A stretch of DNA of 41,418 nucleotides from an uncultured Bacteroidales bacterium (GCA_947307265.1 CAMZIP010000002.1:1-41418); one strand, 5' to 3'. Positions 27,254-37,397 are shown, numbered from the stretch's first letter. The notes: generated by a model not told the origin, from the letters alone. Numbers and translations are program-made.

Positions 27254-28501
27254 ATGGCACAGAGGCGCATAGTTATTACTGGTCTTGGCACTATCAATCC
27301 CCTCGGGGACAATATCGCTACGTTTTTTGACAACCTTGACAAAGGCGTGAGCGGTGCTTCGCCTATCACCATTTTCGATGCGACTCTCTTCAAGACACGG
27401 TTTGCCTGCCAGGTTCCGGATTTCGATCCCGCCAATTACGGGTTTGATCGCAAGGAGGCCCGCAAGACCGACCGGTTCGCCCTGTTTTCTTCGATAGCGG
27501 CGGACCAGGCGGTTGCGGACAGCGGTCTTGACCTGGAAAGCGAGGACCGAAACCGTATCGGCGCCATCGTGGCTTCCGGCGTGGGTGGACTTGAGACTAT
27601 CTATCAGGAGATTCAGGCCTATGTTCCCGGAGAAACCCCTCGTTTCAGCCCGCTTCTCTGCCCCAAGATTATATCCAACATCGCCGCCGGCCTTATTTCC
27701 ATAAAGTATGGCCTGCACGGTCCCGGTTTTTCAGTCGCGTCGGCCTGCGCATCCGCAGCCCACGCCTGCATAACCGCGGCGCTTTTCATCCGCAGCGGCG
27801 TTGCGGATATTATGATTGCAGGAGCATCGGAAGCACCCATCACTCCTCCCGGTATCGGAGGATTCAACTCTATGCACGCGCTCTCCGTCAACAATGACGA
27901 ATATGCATCGGCTTCGCGTCCTTTCGACGCAACGCGCGACGGTTTCGTTCTTGGCGAGGGAGCCGGCATTATGGTGTTCGAAGAATATGAGCACGCTGTC
28001 CGCCGCGGCGCGAAGATTTACGCTGAGCTGGCAGGTTTCGGCCTTTCTTCGGACGGATACCACCTTACGGCACCCGAGCCGAACGGTACCTTTGCAGCGC
28101 TGTCGATGTCATCGGCGCTGAAGGATGCCGGGCTGACTCCTGCGGATGTCGATTATGTCAATGCCCACGGTACTTCCACGCGTCTGGGCGACGTCGCAGA
28201 ACTCAATGCCATCAAGGCAGTTTTTGGCGATGCGGCATACAAGGCAAGCATCAGTTCCACCAAGTCGATGACCGGCCACCTGCTCGGTTCGGCAGGCGCC
28301 ATCGAGGCTCTGGCGTGCATCCACGCTATCCGCGACGGTATCGTTCCGCCCACCATCAACTTTGCCAACGAGGATCCCGAGATCGATTATAAGCTCGACC
28401 TGACCCTCAACAAGGCACGCAGCCGCAAGGTCGGTGTTGCTTTGAGCAACAATTTCGGCTTCGGCGGACAGAATGCTACACTTGTTTTCAAAGCAATCTA
28501 A
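27254..28501 (+). CDS. fabF: Beta-ketoacyl-ACP synthase II
   Basis: VASACASAAHAC active-site Cys, NAHGTSTRLGD, KSMTGHLLGSAG, NNFGFGGQN. Confidence 0.97.
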   Translation: MAQRRIVITGLGTINPLGDNIATFFDNLDKGVSGASPITIFDATLFKTRFACQVPDFDPANYGFDRKEARKTDRFALFSSIAADQAVADSGLDLESEDRNRIGAIVASGVGGLETIYQEIQAYVPGETPRFSPLLCPKIISNIAAGLISIKYGLHGPGFSVASACASAAHACITAALFIRSGVADIMIAGASEAPITPPGIGGFNSMHALSVNNDEYASASRPFDATRDGFVLGEGAGIMVFEEYEHAVRRGAKIYAELAGFGLSSDGYHLTAPEPNGTFAALSMSSALKDAGLTPADVDYVNAHGTSTRLGDVAELNAIKAVFGDAAYKASISSTKSMTGHLLGSAGAIEALACIHAIRDGIVPPTINFANEDPEIDYKLDLTLNKARSRKVGVALSNNFGFGGQNATLVFKAI

Positions 28502-28504
28502 TCA

Positions 28505-28527
28505 ACACCCGAAAAGGGTGTTTTTTG
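28505..28527 (+). terminator. Rho-independent terminator
   Basis: ACACCC-GAAAA-GGGTGT followed by TTTTTT. Confidence 0.85.
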
Positions 28528-28538
28528 TTACCCATACT

Positions 28539-30227
28539 ATGAAGAAGATTTTATTATCCGCAATCCTGCTGTTTGCGACAGTCTATGGTTTTGCCTGCAC
28601 CAACCTCATCGTCACCCGCGGCGCTTCCGCCGACGGCTCGGTGATGGTGACCGATGCGGCCGATTCTTTCACGCGTTACGGCTGCCTTGCGTTCATTCCG
28701 GCAGCAAACCACCGCAAAGGTGAGATGCGTCCCGTAATCCAGTGGGGCAGTGACTCCAAGGGCGCTTTCCGTCTTAACGGATATGTCGCAGAGGTGCCGC
28801 ATACCTACAATGTAGTAGGCAATATGAACGAGCATCAGGTCGTAGTGGGCGAGACCACCTGGAACGGCGTAGATATCGAGCACGACGAGGCTGACATCGT
28901 GGATTACGGCTCGGCTATGTGGATTGCCATCCAGCGCAGCCGCACCGCCCGCGAAGCCATCGAGACCATAGCACGCATTACGGATGAATACGGCTACAGT
29001 TCGACCGGCGAGTCCATTTCGGTCGCAGACCCCAACGAGGCCTGGATTATGGAAGTTTTTCCGCGCAAGCCTAAATACGTGGACGGAGTAAATGTCAACA
29101 AGGGTCTGGTCTATGTGGCTATCCGCATTCCTGACGGCCATATCTGCGCTCACGCAAACTGCGCCCGTATCACCACCTTCCCCAAGGACGATCCCGAAAA
29201 CTGCCTCTATTCGCCGGATGTGGTGCAGAATGCCCGCGACCTCGGCCTCTACGAAGGCAGCGACGAGGATTTCAGTTTCACGGATGCATATTGCCCGCTG
29301 ACTTATTCGATGCTCAGGGCCTGCGAACTCCGCGTCTGGAGTTTCTTCAACCGTTTCGGCGCAGTCGATATGAACCAGTATCTCGATTTCGTGACGGCTG
29401 AGAATCCGAAGCACCGTATGCCGCTTTCGGTGCCTGCGAAGCAGAAGATTTCTGTCCTGGAACTCGCTGATATGATGCGTGACCACTACGAAGGCACTCC
29501 GTTCGATATGCGCGAAGGTATTGCTGCAGGTCCTTCTTCCATCCCTTACCGCTGGCGCGAGGCCAATTTCGAGGTTGACAGCGTCAAATACCGCCACGAG
29601 CGCCCGATAGCAGTGCAGCAGACCGGTTTCTGGTTCGTCAGTCAGAGCCGCGGTTGGCTGCCTGACGAGGTCGGCGGCCTGCTCTGGTTTGCAGTGGACG
29701 ATGCCGGCACGGCTCCGCTGACTCCGGTTTATACCTGCTCGACGAAAATTTCGCAGCACTATGCATTCGGCAACGGCAGTATGGTCGAATATTCACCGAC
29801 CTCAATGTTCTGGATGGTCAACCGTGTCGCCCATTTCGCTTATTACCGCTATGATCCGGTGGGTCTCGAGGTCCGCGACGTGATTAACAAGCACGAGGCC
29901 GATATGGTCGAGAAAGTGGCTGAAATGGACCGCGAGGCAGTTGCTCTCTGCGCGACCTCGCCCAAGAAGGCTGTCAAGAAACTGACGGAATTCTCCGTAA
30001 ATGAGGCAGATGCCCTCTTCGAAGAATGGGACAAACTCGACAAATACCTGCTTATCAAATATATGGACGGCGCTACGAAGCGCCAGTTGCCTGACGGCTC
30101 GTTCGAAACTCATTCGCACTCCAACTGGGTGCCCCTCTCGCCCAAGTCAGGTAACTCGACAGAGGTTTACCGTCGCGCCATTATCAACGAGACGGGAGAT
30201 TTCTTCGCCGTAAAGAAGGTAAAATAA
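28539..30227 (+). CDS. Peptidase C69 family dipeptidase
   Basis: Signal then CTNLIVTRGASADGSVMVTDAAD; start trimmed to MKKILLSAILLF. Confidence 0.85.
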   Translation: MKKILLSAILLFATVYGFACTNLIVTRGASADGSVMVTDAADSFTRYGCLAFIPAANHRKGEMRPVIQWGSDSKGAFRLNGYVAEVPHTYNVVGNMNEHQVVVGETTWNGVDIEHDEADIVDYGSAMWIAIQRSRTAREAIETIARITDEYGYSSTGESISVADPNEAWIMEVFPRKPKYVDGVNVNKGLVYVAIRIPDGHICAHANCARITTFPKDDPENCLYSPDVVQNARDLGLYEGSDEDFSFTDAYCPLTYSMLRACELRVWSFFNRFGAVDMNQYLDFVTAENPKHRMPLSVPAKQKISVLELADMMRDHYEGTPFDMREGIAAGPSSIPYRWREANFEVDSVKYRHERPIAVQQTGFWFVSQSRGWLPDEVGGLLWFAVDDAGTAPLTPVYTCSTKISQHYAFGNGSMVEYSPTSMFWMVNRVAHFAYYRYDPVGLEVRDVINKHEADMVEKVAEMDREAVALCATSPKKAVKKLTEFSVNEADALFEEWDKLDKYLLIKYMDGATKRQLPDGSFETHSHSNWVPLSPKSGNSTEVYRRAIINETGDFFAVKKVK

Positions 30228-30239
30228 ACTTTCCGCAGC

Positions 30240-31655
30240 TTACCGCAGCACCGTGTAGGTGATGTGGAGTTTCGGATGACGCAGCGCCCGGGTGCCGTTG
30301 AAATGGCCCTGGGCGTAGTTTTTCGTATCCGCGTAATAATAAGTGGTGCTGCTTTCGGTCGGGTCGTATCCGTAATAATAGTAGTAATAATACGAATAGT
30401 AACTCGACGATGCGGACGAGGTCGTAGTCGTGTACGAAGTCGTAGGCATCATATAGATATCGTAATCTCTGGGCACTTCATCCACTTCCTTGCGGATCAG
30501 ATTCTGCAGGTAGAGAGCCACGTCGGGACGATAGAGACTCAGGCTGCGGTTGATGCTGCCGTTATTGTAGGAAGAGTTGTATATCTCCGAGATAGGAGTA
30601 TAGACGGTATATCCTGAACCGGATGCGCGCAGATGCGGGTACAGGTTCTCTGGATAGTGCTTCAGTTGATCCGGGTCGCCCAAATAATCAAACGGGAATT
30701 CCATCGTCGCGTGCGTGATCAGCACGTTTTCGTGGTTGAGGCCGTCGCGCTGCAGCCAAATGTCAAGTGCCTGGCGCAGACGCGTGCCGTTGATATACGG
30801 CTTGATGCCGTTATAACCCTGGTAGAGCAGGACATCGGTAGCCTCTGTGCATTCGTCTTCCTTCCTTCCGGCCTCGATCGAGAGCACGCTGGTGCTCGAA
30901 CCGAGCACAAAATAGACCGTGGTGTCGCGGCGTATGCCGGCATCGTTGGTGGAAGTGAACATCATCGTCACGTAGCTGCCGCTCATATCGAAACTGTTGA
31001 TACGCCCACCGACACGGCCTTCTTCCTGCCTGTCGCAGGTGATGTAGATGCCGTGGAACTTCTCGAGGAACAGCTCGGTGCTGTCCAGCGCTGCATTGTC
31101 TATATCAAACAACTGCTTGCCGAATGCCTCGGTAAAGCGCAGAATCGTGGTATCGCCCATAAAGAGGCAGGTGCCCGAATTGATCAGTTCTGTACCGTAA
31201 TCCGAAGGCTTGATGGAGCAGCAATACATATCCGTGCTGTCCATCTGGCGGTTGAGTTGATATACGTAGAAGTTCTGCGGTATATGCTTCTGGTCGTCTT
31301 CCATCGTGTATGTCGATGAGGGAGCCAACTGCACGTACATCGACTTGAAGACGGGATTGACACCCCAGCGGATGGAATCATAGAGCGGGGTTATGGTCAT
31401 AGCGGTGCCGATATGTACGCCGCCGAACTCTTCGGTGTACAGGGAGCCTACGACGGCCGAGTATGACATCGAGGTCTGGAGGCTGTCAGCCAGCTTGAGA
31501 CCTACGGGGATGTCGATATCTACGGTATGAATCAGGATATCTTCTTCGTTCGGGACGTACTGTCCGCCGAGAGAGTAATCAGTATATACGCAGCCACCTG
31601 CGAGCAATCCAAGTCCGGCGATGAGGATGGCGGCTATATAGTTTCTAACGTGCAT
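30240..31655 (-). CDS. DUF4270 family lipoprotein
   Basis: Start trimmed to MHVRNYIAAILIAGLGLLAGGC; next to a glycogen-synthase-like gene as is common in Bacteroidota. Confidence 0.75.
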   Translation of the reverse strand: MHVRNYIAAILIAGLGLLAGGCVYTDYSLGGQYVPNEEDILIHTVDIDIPVGLKLADSLQTSMSYSAVVGSLYTEEFGGVHIGTAMTITPLYDSIRWGVNPVFKSMYVQLAPSSTYTMEDDQKHIPQNFYVYQLNRQMDSTDMYCCSIKPSDYGTELINSGTCLFMGDTTILRFTEAFGKQLFDIDNAALDSTELFLEKFHGIYITCDRQEEGRVGGRINSFDMSGSYVTMMFTSTNDAGIRRDTTVYFVLGSSTSVLSIEAGRKEDECTEATDVLLYQGYNGIKPYINGTRLRQALDIWLQRDGLNHENVLITHATMEFPFDYLGDPDQLKHYPENLYPHLRASGSGYTVYTPISEIYNSSYNNGSINRSLSLYRPDVALYLQNLIRKEVDEVPRDYDIYMMPTTSYTTTTSSASSSYYSYYYYYYYGYDPTESSTTYYYADTKNYAQGHFNGTRALRHPKLHITYTVLR

Positions 31656-32478
31656 TTGTCGCGAGAATCTTGTCGTAAAACTCATTGTAAGCGTTGATGT
31701 AAGCTGTATCTCCCACGGCAGCGGGTACATAGGGAAGGACGGGGACGGTGCGGCCTGCAACAGCCTCTGCAAGTGCAGGATCGAGCGCCTTTTCGCCTTC
31801 GATGATGCCGTCGGCATACTGGATTGCCATCTTGGCAAGATTGATGCCATCAGCCTTCTCGAGGAGTGCTACATCTTTCTTTTTGATATTTCCGCCGATG
31901 ATTTTGTTCTTCAGCTCGGGATTGAACTCCATCGCAAGGTTGTCGTTGTAGAGCGACAGGACGACTTTGGTGTCTTCGAACAGCGGATCGGTATGGTACA
32001 GTTTCTTGAGGAAGAGCGGAAGCGGGTGGGACATCCAGCCGATGCAGTGGATCAGATCGGGTTTCCAGCGCAGTTTCTTAACGGTCTCGAGGATGCCGCG
32101 GACGAAAAATACGGCGCGTTCGCCGTTGTCTGCGAAGTACTTGCCGTCAGCGTCGGTAAATGTTGCCCGGCGCTGGAAGAAGTCCTCATTGTCAATGAAA
32201 TAGACCTGCATTCGCGCATTCGCGACCGAAGCGACCTTTATAACCAGAGGAAGATCGACTCCACCCAGGACGATATTCATACCCGAGAGGCGGATTACTT
32301 CGTGAAGCTGGTTGCGGCGTTCGTTGATGCACCCGTAGCGGGGCATAAATGCGCGGATTTCGCGTCCGCACTCCTGGATACCCTGGGGCAGATAACGGCC
32401 GATGGTCGATATCGTACTTTCGGGCAGGTAGGGCGTAATTTCCGAATTGACAAAGAGAATGCGCTTGAGCTGTTCCAT
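31645..32478 (-). CDS. Glycogen/starch synthase-like protein (GT5 N-terminal-type, short)
   Basis: MEQLKRILFVNSEITPYLPESTISTIGRYLPQGIQECGREIRAFMPRYG; ~277 aa only. Confidence 0.75.
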   Translation of the reverse strand: MEQLKRILFVNSEITPYLPESTISTIGRYLPQGIQECGREIRAFMPRYGCINERRNQLHEVIRLSGMNIVLGGVDLPLVIKVASVANARMQVYFIDNEDFFQRRATFTDADGKYFADNGERAVFFVRGILETVKKLRWKPDLIHCIGWMSHPLPLFLKKLYHTDPLFEDTKVVLSLYNDNLAMEFNPELKNKIIGGNIKKKDVALLEKADGINLAKMAIQYADGIIEGEKALDPALAEAVAGRTVPVLPYVPAAVGDTAYINAYNEFYDKILATNAR

Positions 32479-32549
32479 AAGAGCAATAGTACCGATAAGT
32501 TCCTACAAAGATAATAAAAATTTGATTACCTTTGGCATCGGTAACCGTT

Positions 32550-33428
32550 ATGTCTAAAAAAGAGAAGAATATAATCCGTCGCAGGCTCGTCCGTTCGTAC
32601 GTCGCATCGGTCGTCAGCATAGCTCTCGTGCTTACTCTCGCGGGTGCAATAGCCCTGTTCTGGGCTGCCGCCGGCGGGGTTGCGTCGTATTTCAAGGAGA
32701 ATATGACGGTCTCGGTTATCTTCCGCGCCGAAGTTGAGGAAGATGCAGCCCGGGCATATACCGGGAAACTGGCTGCGCGGCCGGATGTCAAGGAGGCGAG
32801 GTTCGTTTCCCGCGAAGAGGGTGAAAATGAACTCAAGCAACTCCTGGGCGAGGATTTCCTCTCTGTTTTCGAGACTACTCCGGTGCCGCTTTCGGCGGAT
32901 ATCCATCTGTCGAGCGATGTCGTCAGCAGCGAGTCGCTGGCAGCATTGCGCACCGAACTTGAGAAGGATTCGATAGTGGGCGAAGTCTCCTATCAGGAGT
33001 CGCTCGTCGAGGCGCTCAACTCCAACCTGACACGGATTTCGATAATACTTTCGGCAGTTGTCGTGGCGCTGCTGATTATCTCTTCTGCGCTGATTACCAA
33101 TACGGTCCGGCTCAACCTGCACGCGCGTCGCTTCACCATTCTCACGATGCGTCAGGTTGGTGCGCGGGATTCGTTCATTCGCCGTCCGTTTATGCGTCAG
33201 GCAATGCTGCAGGGTGCCGTGGCGGGACTTATAGCGGCAGTGGTGCTTATGGTGGGCATCCTGTATATCAAGAACGGCCATCCGATGGTCTATGCGATGC
33301 TTACGCCCGAGCGGATGCTGCCGGTGCTTGCGCTGCTCATTCCTACGGGAATGCTGGTATGTTATATTTCGGCCTTCCGGGTGGTGACGCGCATCATCCA
33401 CGCCGATAAAGATGATTTTTATTATTAA
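32550..33428 (+). CDS. ftsX: Cell division permease FtsX
   Basis: N-terminal TM, periplasmic domain, three C-terminal TMs with RRFTILTMRQVGARDSFIRRPF. Confidence 0.88.
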   Translation: MSKKEKNIIRRRLVRSYVASVVSIALVLTLAGAIALFWAAAGGVASYFKENMTVSVIFRAEVEEDAARAYTGKLAARPDVKEARFVSREEGENELKQLLGEDFLSVFETTPVPLSADIHLSSDVVSSESLAALRTELEKDSIVGEVSYQESLVEALNSNLTRISIILSAVVVALLIISSALITNTVRLNLHARRFTILTMRQVGARDSFIRRPFMRQAMLQGAVAGLIAAVVLMVGILYIKNGHPMVYAMLTPERMLPVLALLIPTGMLVCYISAFRVVTRIIHADKDDFYY

Positions 33429-33438
33429 TCAAACAGAT

Positions 33439-33672
33439 ATGAGCAATTTTTCACTTCCTTCGAAGAACGTCCGTTTTATCCTCATCGGCCTTCTGGTGAT
33501 GGTGGCAGGCTATATTCTTATGATTGGACCTGCACAGACTGATCCCAACGTCTTCAACGAGTCGATGTTTGATTTCAGGCGGATCGTCGCTTCGCCCGTG
33601 CTGGTCGTGCTCGGAATAGTGATTATCATAGTTTCCATTATGCGCACTCCGCGCAACGAGGGGGAGGACTAG
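33439..33672 (+). CDS. DUF3098 family membrane protein
   Basis: Small two-TM protein between ftsX and uppP. Confidence 0.7.
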   Translation: MSNFSLPSKNVRFILIGLLVMVAGYILMIGPAQTDPNVFNESMFDFRRIVASPVLVVLGIVIIIVSIMRTPRNEGED

Positions 33673-33675
33673 TCG

Positions 33676-34470
33676 ATGAGTTGGTTTGAAGCCGTAATTC
33701 TCGGTCTGGTTCAGGGCCTTACTGAGTTCCTTCCGGTCAGCAGCAGCGGCCACCTGACCATCGCGAAGCAGTTGTTCGGCATCGAGACCGGCGACCTGAC
33801 ATTCGAGATTGTGGTCCACGCCGCGACGGTGCTTGCGACTATCGTGGTCTTCCGCAAGGAGATTCTCAACCTGCTGCAGGACCTCTTCAAGTTTCGCTGG
33901 AACGGCGGTACGCGTTATTTCGCAATGATCTGCGTATCAATGATTCCGGTCCTTGTCGTGGGTCTTTTCCTGAAAGATAAAGTGGAGGCCGTCTTCGGAA
34001 GCGGCCTTGCAGTCGTCGGCGCCTGCCTGCTCGTGACAGCGGGCCTGCTGATGCTCAGCGAGATACTTGCCGCACGCGCCAAGAAGGAAGGCGAGATGAA
34101 TTTCAAGACTGCCGCGTGGATGGGTGTCGCACAGGCCGTGGCGGTCCTGCCGGGACTTTCCCGTTCGGGCAGTACTATTGCAACCGGTCTGATGTGCGGT
34201 ACCAAGCGCTCAGAAGTGGCTCAGTTCTCGTTCCTGATGGTGCTCGTACCGATTCTCGGAGAAGCTTTCCTGGATCTCGTAGGCGGTGAAATGACTGCCA
34301 GTTCAGGTATCGGCACGATGCCGCTGATACTCGGTTTCCTGGCGGCATTCGTTTCGGGCGTTTTCGCCTGCAGGGTGATGGTCGCCCTTGTCCGCCGCGC
34401 GAAACTGAAGTGGTTTGCAATCTATTGCTGCATAGTCGGCCTGGCCTGCCTGATCAGCCAGCTGTTCTAA
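33676..34470 (+). CDS. uppP: Undecaprenyl-diphosphatase
   Basis: GLTEFLPVSSSGHL and PGLSRSGSTIATGL motifs. Confidence 0.95.
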   Translation: MSWFEAVILGLVQGLTEFLPVSSSGHLTIAKQLFGIETGDLTFEIVVHAATVLATIVVFRKEILNLLQDLFKFRWNGGTRYFAMICVSMIPVLVVGLFLKDKVEAVFGSGLAVVGACLLVTAGLLMLSEILAARAKKEGEMNFKTAAWMGVAQAVAVLPGLSRSGSTIATGLMCGTKRSEVAQFSFLMVLVPILGEAFLDLVGGEMTASSGIGTMPLILGFLAAFVSGVFACRVMVALVRRAKLKWFAIYCCIVGLACLISQLF

Positions 34471-35184
34471 ATGGAGATTGCCGGCGGCAAATATTATTTC
34501 GTAGCGGATGTGCATCTCGGGGCCGGTCCTGACGCCGCCCTGAGGGAGCGTCTGTTCGTGGACTATCTCCATAATCTGCCGGAAGATACGGAGGCTCTGT
34601 ACATTCTCGGCGATATGTTCGATTTCTGGGCAGAATACCGCGATGTGGCTCCGCGTGGCTTCGTGCGCGTGCTCGGCGCGCTGGCGGCTCTTTCCGACCG
34701 CGGAGTGAAACTGGTCTTTTATCCCGGCAATCACGACTGGTGGCTGAAAGGTTATCTGGAGAGCGAACTCGGAATGCGCGTGGTCTGCGCCCGCTATGCC
34801 GTGGAGGAAATCGGAGGCTTGAAAGTCTGCATCGGCCACGGTGACGGAGTGGGAGAGCGCAGTTCGCACGAGCGACTGATGTACAAGATGTTCCGCTCGC
34901 GCATTCTGATTGCGCTGCTGCGTTCGCTGCACCCTCGCTGGGTGTTCGGATTTGCGAAGCGCTGGTCTTCTTCAAGCCGCCGTCATCACGATACTAATCC
35001 CTGGTACGGTGAATCGCCGGTCGTCGGCTTCGCACGCGAATACGCGCGTGACCATAAGGTAGATGCGTTCGTTTTCGGCCACGATCACGTGGAGGGGAAA
35101 GTGCTGCTGGAGGACGGTACGCCAGTCTATTTGCTCGGTGATTGGGCGAAATCCCAGTCCGGCTTGAATTTCTCCGGGAAATAG
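34471..35184 (+). CDS. lpxH: UDP-2,3-diacylglucosamine diphosphatase-like metallophosphoesterase
   Basis: FVADVHLG, ILGDMFDFW, YPGNHDWW, IGHGD, FGHDH metallophosphoesterase motifs. Confidence 0.8.
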   Translation: MEIAGGKYYFVADVHLGAGPDAALRERLFVDYLHNLPEDTEALYILGDMFDFWAEYRDVAPRGFVRVLGALAALSDRGVKLVFYPGNHDWWLKGYLESELGMRVVCARYAVEEIGGLKVCIGHGDGVGERSSHERLMYKMFRSRILIALLRSLHPRWVFGFAKRWSSSSRRHHDTNPWYGESPVVGFAREYARDHKVDAFVFGHDHVEGKVLLEDGTPVYLLGDWAKSQSGLNFSGK

Positions 35185-35825
35185 AGTTTCGGCCTTGCCT
35201 TGCCGAAAATAGTATAGTAGAGCCGGTCGAACAGCCCTGCGTTCCATACCGTAACCAGTTCTTCAAGGTCCTTGTCTTCGCCGAAACGGTCGTATGGCTG
35301 CTTCAGGTTGCCTTTGTAGAGTTTTGCGACGCCCTGCCAGAATGCGGCCGTAGGGCCGTCGAGGTAGCGCTTTAGAATATAATACGGCGTCTGGCCGACC
35401 TCGCGGTCGATGAGTCGGATCATCATAAGTCCCTGCTGCAGCGTAAGTCCGCGGAAGATCGGCTCGAATTCGCGCAGCAGTTCGTTTTTCAGGTTTGACA
35501 GGTAGCGGTCCTGCTGGCGGCGGGTGTAATTGTCCGCGATGAACAGGCTGTCGGTTTCCTTGATGGTCTTGGCGATGCACAGCGCGTAAGGATAAGCCTT
35601 GCTGAAATTATGTACGCGCATATAATATTTGCGCCATTCGCGCTGGCTGGTCTTCTTGTTCGGCTTGACTACGGCGGGCCGGATGTTGTCCAGGAAGATG
35701 GTGTCGCCCTGATGTATGACGTACGGCAGAACTGCAGGCTCGCTCTTGGTCTTCTGCCCGTGGCAGGGGACCGCGATCAGCGCTGCAAGTACGCACAAGA
35801 GTATGTAGAGGCGGCTATTTTTCAT
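35127..35825 (-). CDS. DUF4294 family protein
   Basis: GDTIFLDNIRPAVV...REWRKYYMRVHNFSKAYPYA; start trimmed to MKNSRLYILL. Confidence 0.75.
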   Translation of the reverse strand: MKNSRLYILLCVLAALIAVPCHGQKTKSEPAVLPYVIHQGDTIFLDNIRPAVVKPNKKTSQREWRKYYMRVHNFSKAYPYALCIAKTIKETDSLFIADNYTRRQQDRYLSNLKNELLREFEPIFRGLTLQQGLMMIRLIDREVGQTPYYILKRYLDGPTAAFWQGVAKLYKGNLKQPYDRFGEDKDLEELVTVWNAGLFDRLYYTIFGKARPKLYFPEKFKPDWDFAQSPSK

Positions 35826-35936
35826 CTTTTTGGTTCTCGCCGGCAAAGGTAATAAGAAAAATTAGTTAACTTAGCGAGGTTTTAACGAAAGTGAATGCTT
35901 TGCATTCGCAGTTATTGATACAAAATAATTTACAAT

Positions 35937-37310
35937 ATGTTCAACCTTACAACTTTCACGCCGTGGCAATTGTTCTGCGATGCCGGCGTAATCTTCGGCC
36001 TCCTGCTGATAGGCAAACTCTGCAGGGCTAAAATCAAGGCTATTCAGTCTCTTTTCATACCGCCGTCCCTGATAGCGGGCGTGCTGGCGCTGGCATTCGG
36101 CCCCAACGGCCTCGGCTGGCTGCCGCTCTCCAACAACCTGGGCACTTACTCCGCAATCCTGATTGCGGTTGTCTTCGCCGCCCTGCCTCTCGCGTCTCCG
36201 ACGATGAAAATGAAGGAGATAGGCTCGAAACTCGGTCCTATGTGGGCTTATTCCCAGTTCGGTATGTTCTTCCAGTGGGCTGCGATAGGCCTCATCGGTA
36301 TCCTGTTGCTTACGCCGTTATTCGGCGTGGCCGAGCCGTTCGGCATTATGTGCCCTGTCGGATTCTACGGCGGACACGGCACCGCGGCGGCGATGGCATC
36401 AGAGTTCGGTGAGAATTTCCCGCAGAGCGAGGCGCTCAGCCTGGGTATGACCACCGCAACGGTCGGCGTCGTGCTGGGCGTTATTTTCGGCGTGATGATC
36501 ATCAAGATAGCCACCAAAAAGCACCAGACCAACTACGTCACCGATTTCGCTGAGCTTCCCGACGAACTGCGCAGCGGCCTCATTCCCGAGGAGAAGCGTG
36601 ACGGTCTGGGCAAGGCTACGGTCTCTTCGATTTCCATCGACCATTTCGCAATGCACCTGGGTATCGTCATTTTCGCGGCATACTGCGGCTATCTGCTCAG
36701 CGACGTGCTTCTCAAGGGCACGCTGAAGATCAGCGGCGTTCCCGTGTTCCTGACCGCATACGTTGTCGGTATGATCTTCAAGGTGCTGCTGGACGCCACC
36801 AAGGCAAGCCGTTTCGTGGAGCAGAGGACCATCAGCAACATCAGCGGTACCGCAACCGACCTGCTGGTCACCTGCGGAGTGGGTGCCATCAACCTTAAGG
36901 TCGTGACCGACAACTGGCTCCCGCTGGTAGTGCTGCTCGTCATCGGTATCGGCGTAACGGTGTTTATGTGCTTCTTCTTCGCCCGCAAGCTTTACAAGCA
37001 GGACTGGTTCGAGAAGGCCATCTTCGCCTGGGGCTGGTGGACCGGTACAATGGCTATCGGTATCGCGCTGCTCCGAATCGTGGATCCGAAGAATGAGAGC
37101 CACGCCCTCGACAACTACGCAATGGCATTCCTGCCTTGCGCTCCGATAGAGATTCTGCTTATCTGGTCCGTGCCCGTGGCATACAAGGGCGGCTGGCTGC
37201 TCTGGCTGTGCGTTGGATACCTCGTGCTTTCGCTGCTTATCCTCCTGTTGGCCAAGCTGCTCGGATGGTGGATTCCTTCATCGGCGCTGAAGGCCAAAAA
37301 AGAGGCATAG
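35937..37310 (+). CDS. Sodium:glutamate symporter (GltS-like)
   Basis: Polytopic; GFYGGHGTAAAM motif typical of the ESS/GltS family. Confidence 0.85.
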   Translation: MFNLTTFTPWQLFCDAGVIFGLLLIGKLCRAKIKAIQSLFIPPSLIAGVLALAFGPNGLGWLPLSNNLGTYSAILIAVVFAALPLASPTMKMKEIGSKLGPMWAYSQFGMFFQWAAIGLIGILLLTPLFGVAEPFGIMCPVGFYGGHGTAAAMASEFGENFPQSEALSLGMTTATVGVVLGVIFGVMIIKIATKKHQTNYVTDFAELPDELRSGLIPEEKRDGLGKATVSSISIDHFAMHLGIVIFAAYCGYLLSDVLLKGTLKISGVPVFLTAYVVGMIFKVLLDATKASRFVEQRTISNISGTATDLLVTCGVGAINLKVVTDNWLPLVVLLVIGIGVTVFMCFFFARKLYKQDWFEKAIFAWGWWTGTMAIGIALLRIVDPKNESHALDNYAMAFLPCAPIEILLIWSVPVAYKGGWLLWLCVGYLVLSLLILLLAKLLGWWIPSSALKAKKEA

Positions 37311-37367
37311 CATTTTTGTCGAAAAGTGCAGAAAGTTGAGTTCGATTGAACTCGGCAACCATTTGAA

Positions 37368-37397
37368 AATAGTCACGTTAGGTGGCTATTTTTTTTG
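37368..37397 (+). terminator. Rho-independent terminator after gltS-like gene
   Basis: AATAGTCAC-GTTAG-GTGGCTATT followed by T tract. Confidence 0.75.
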
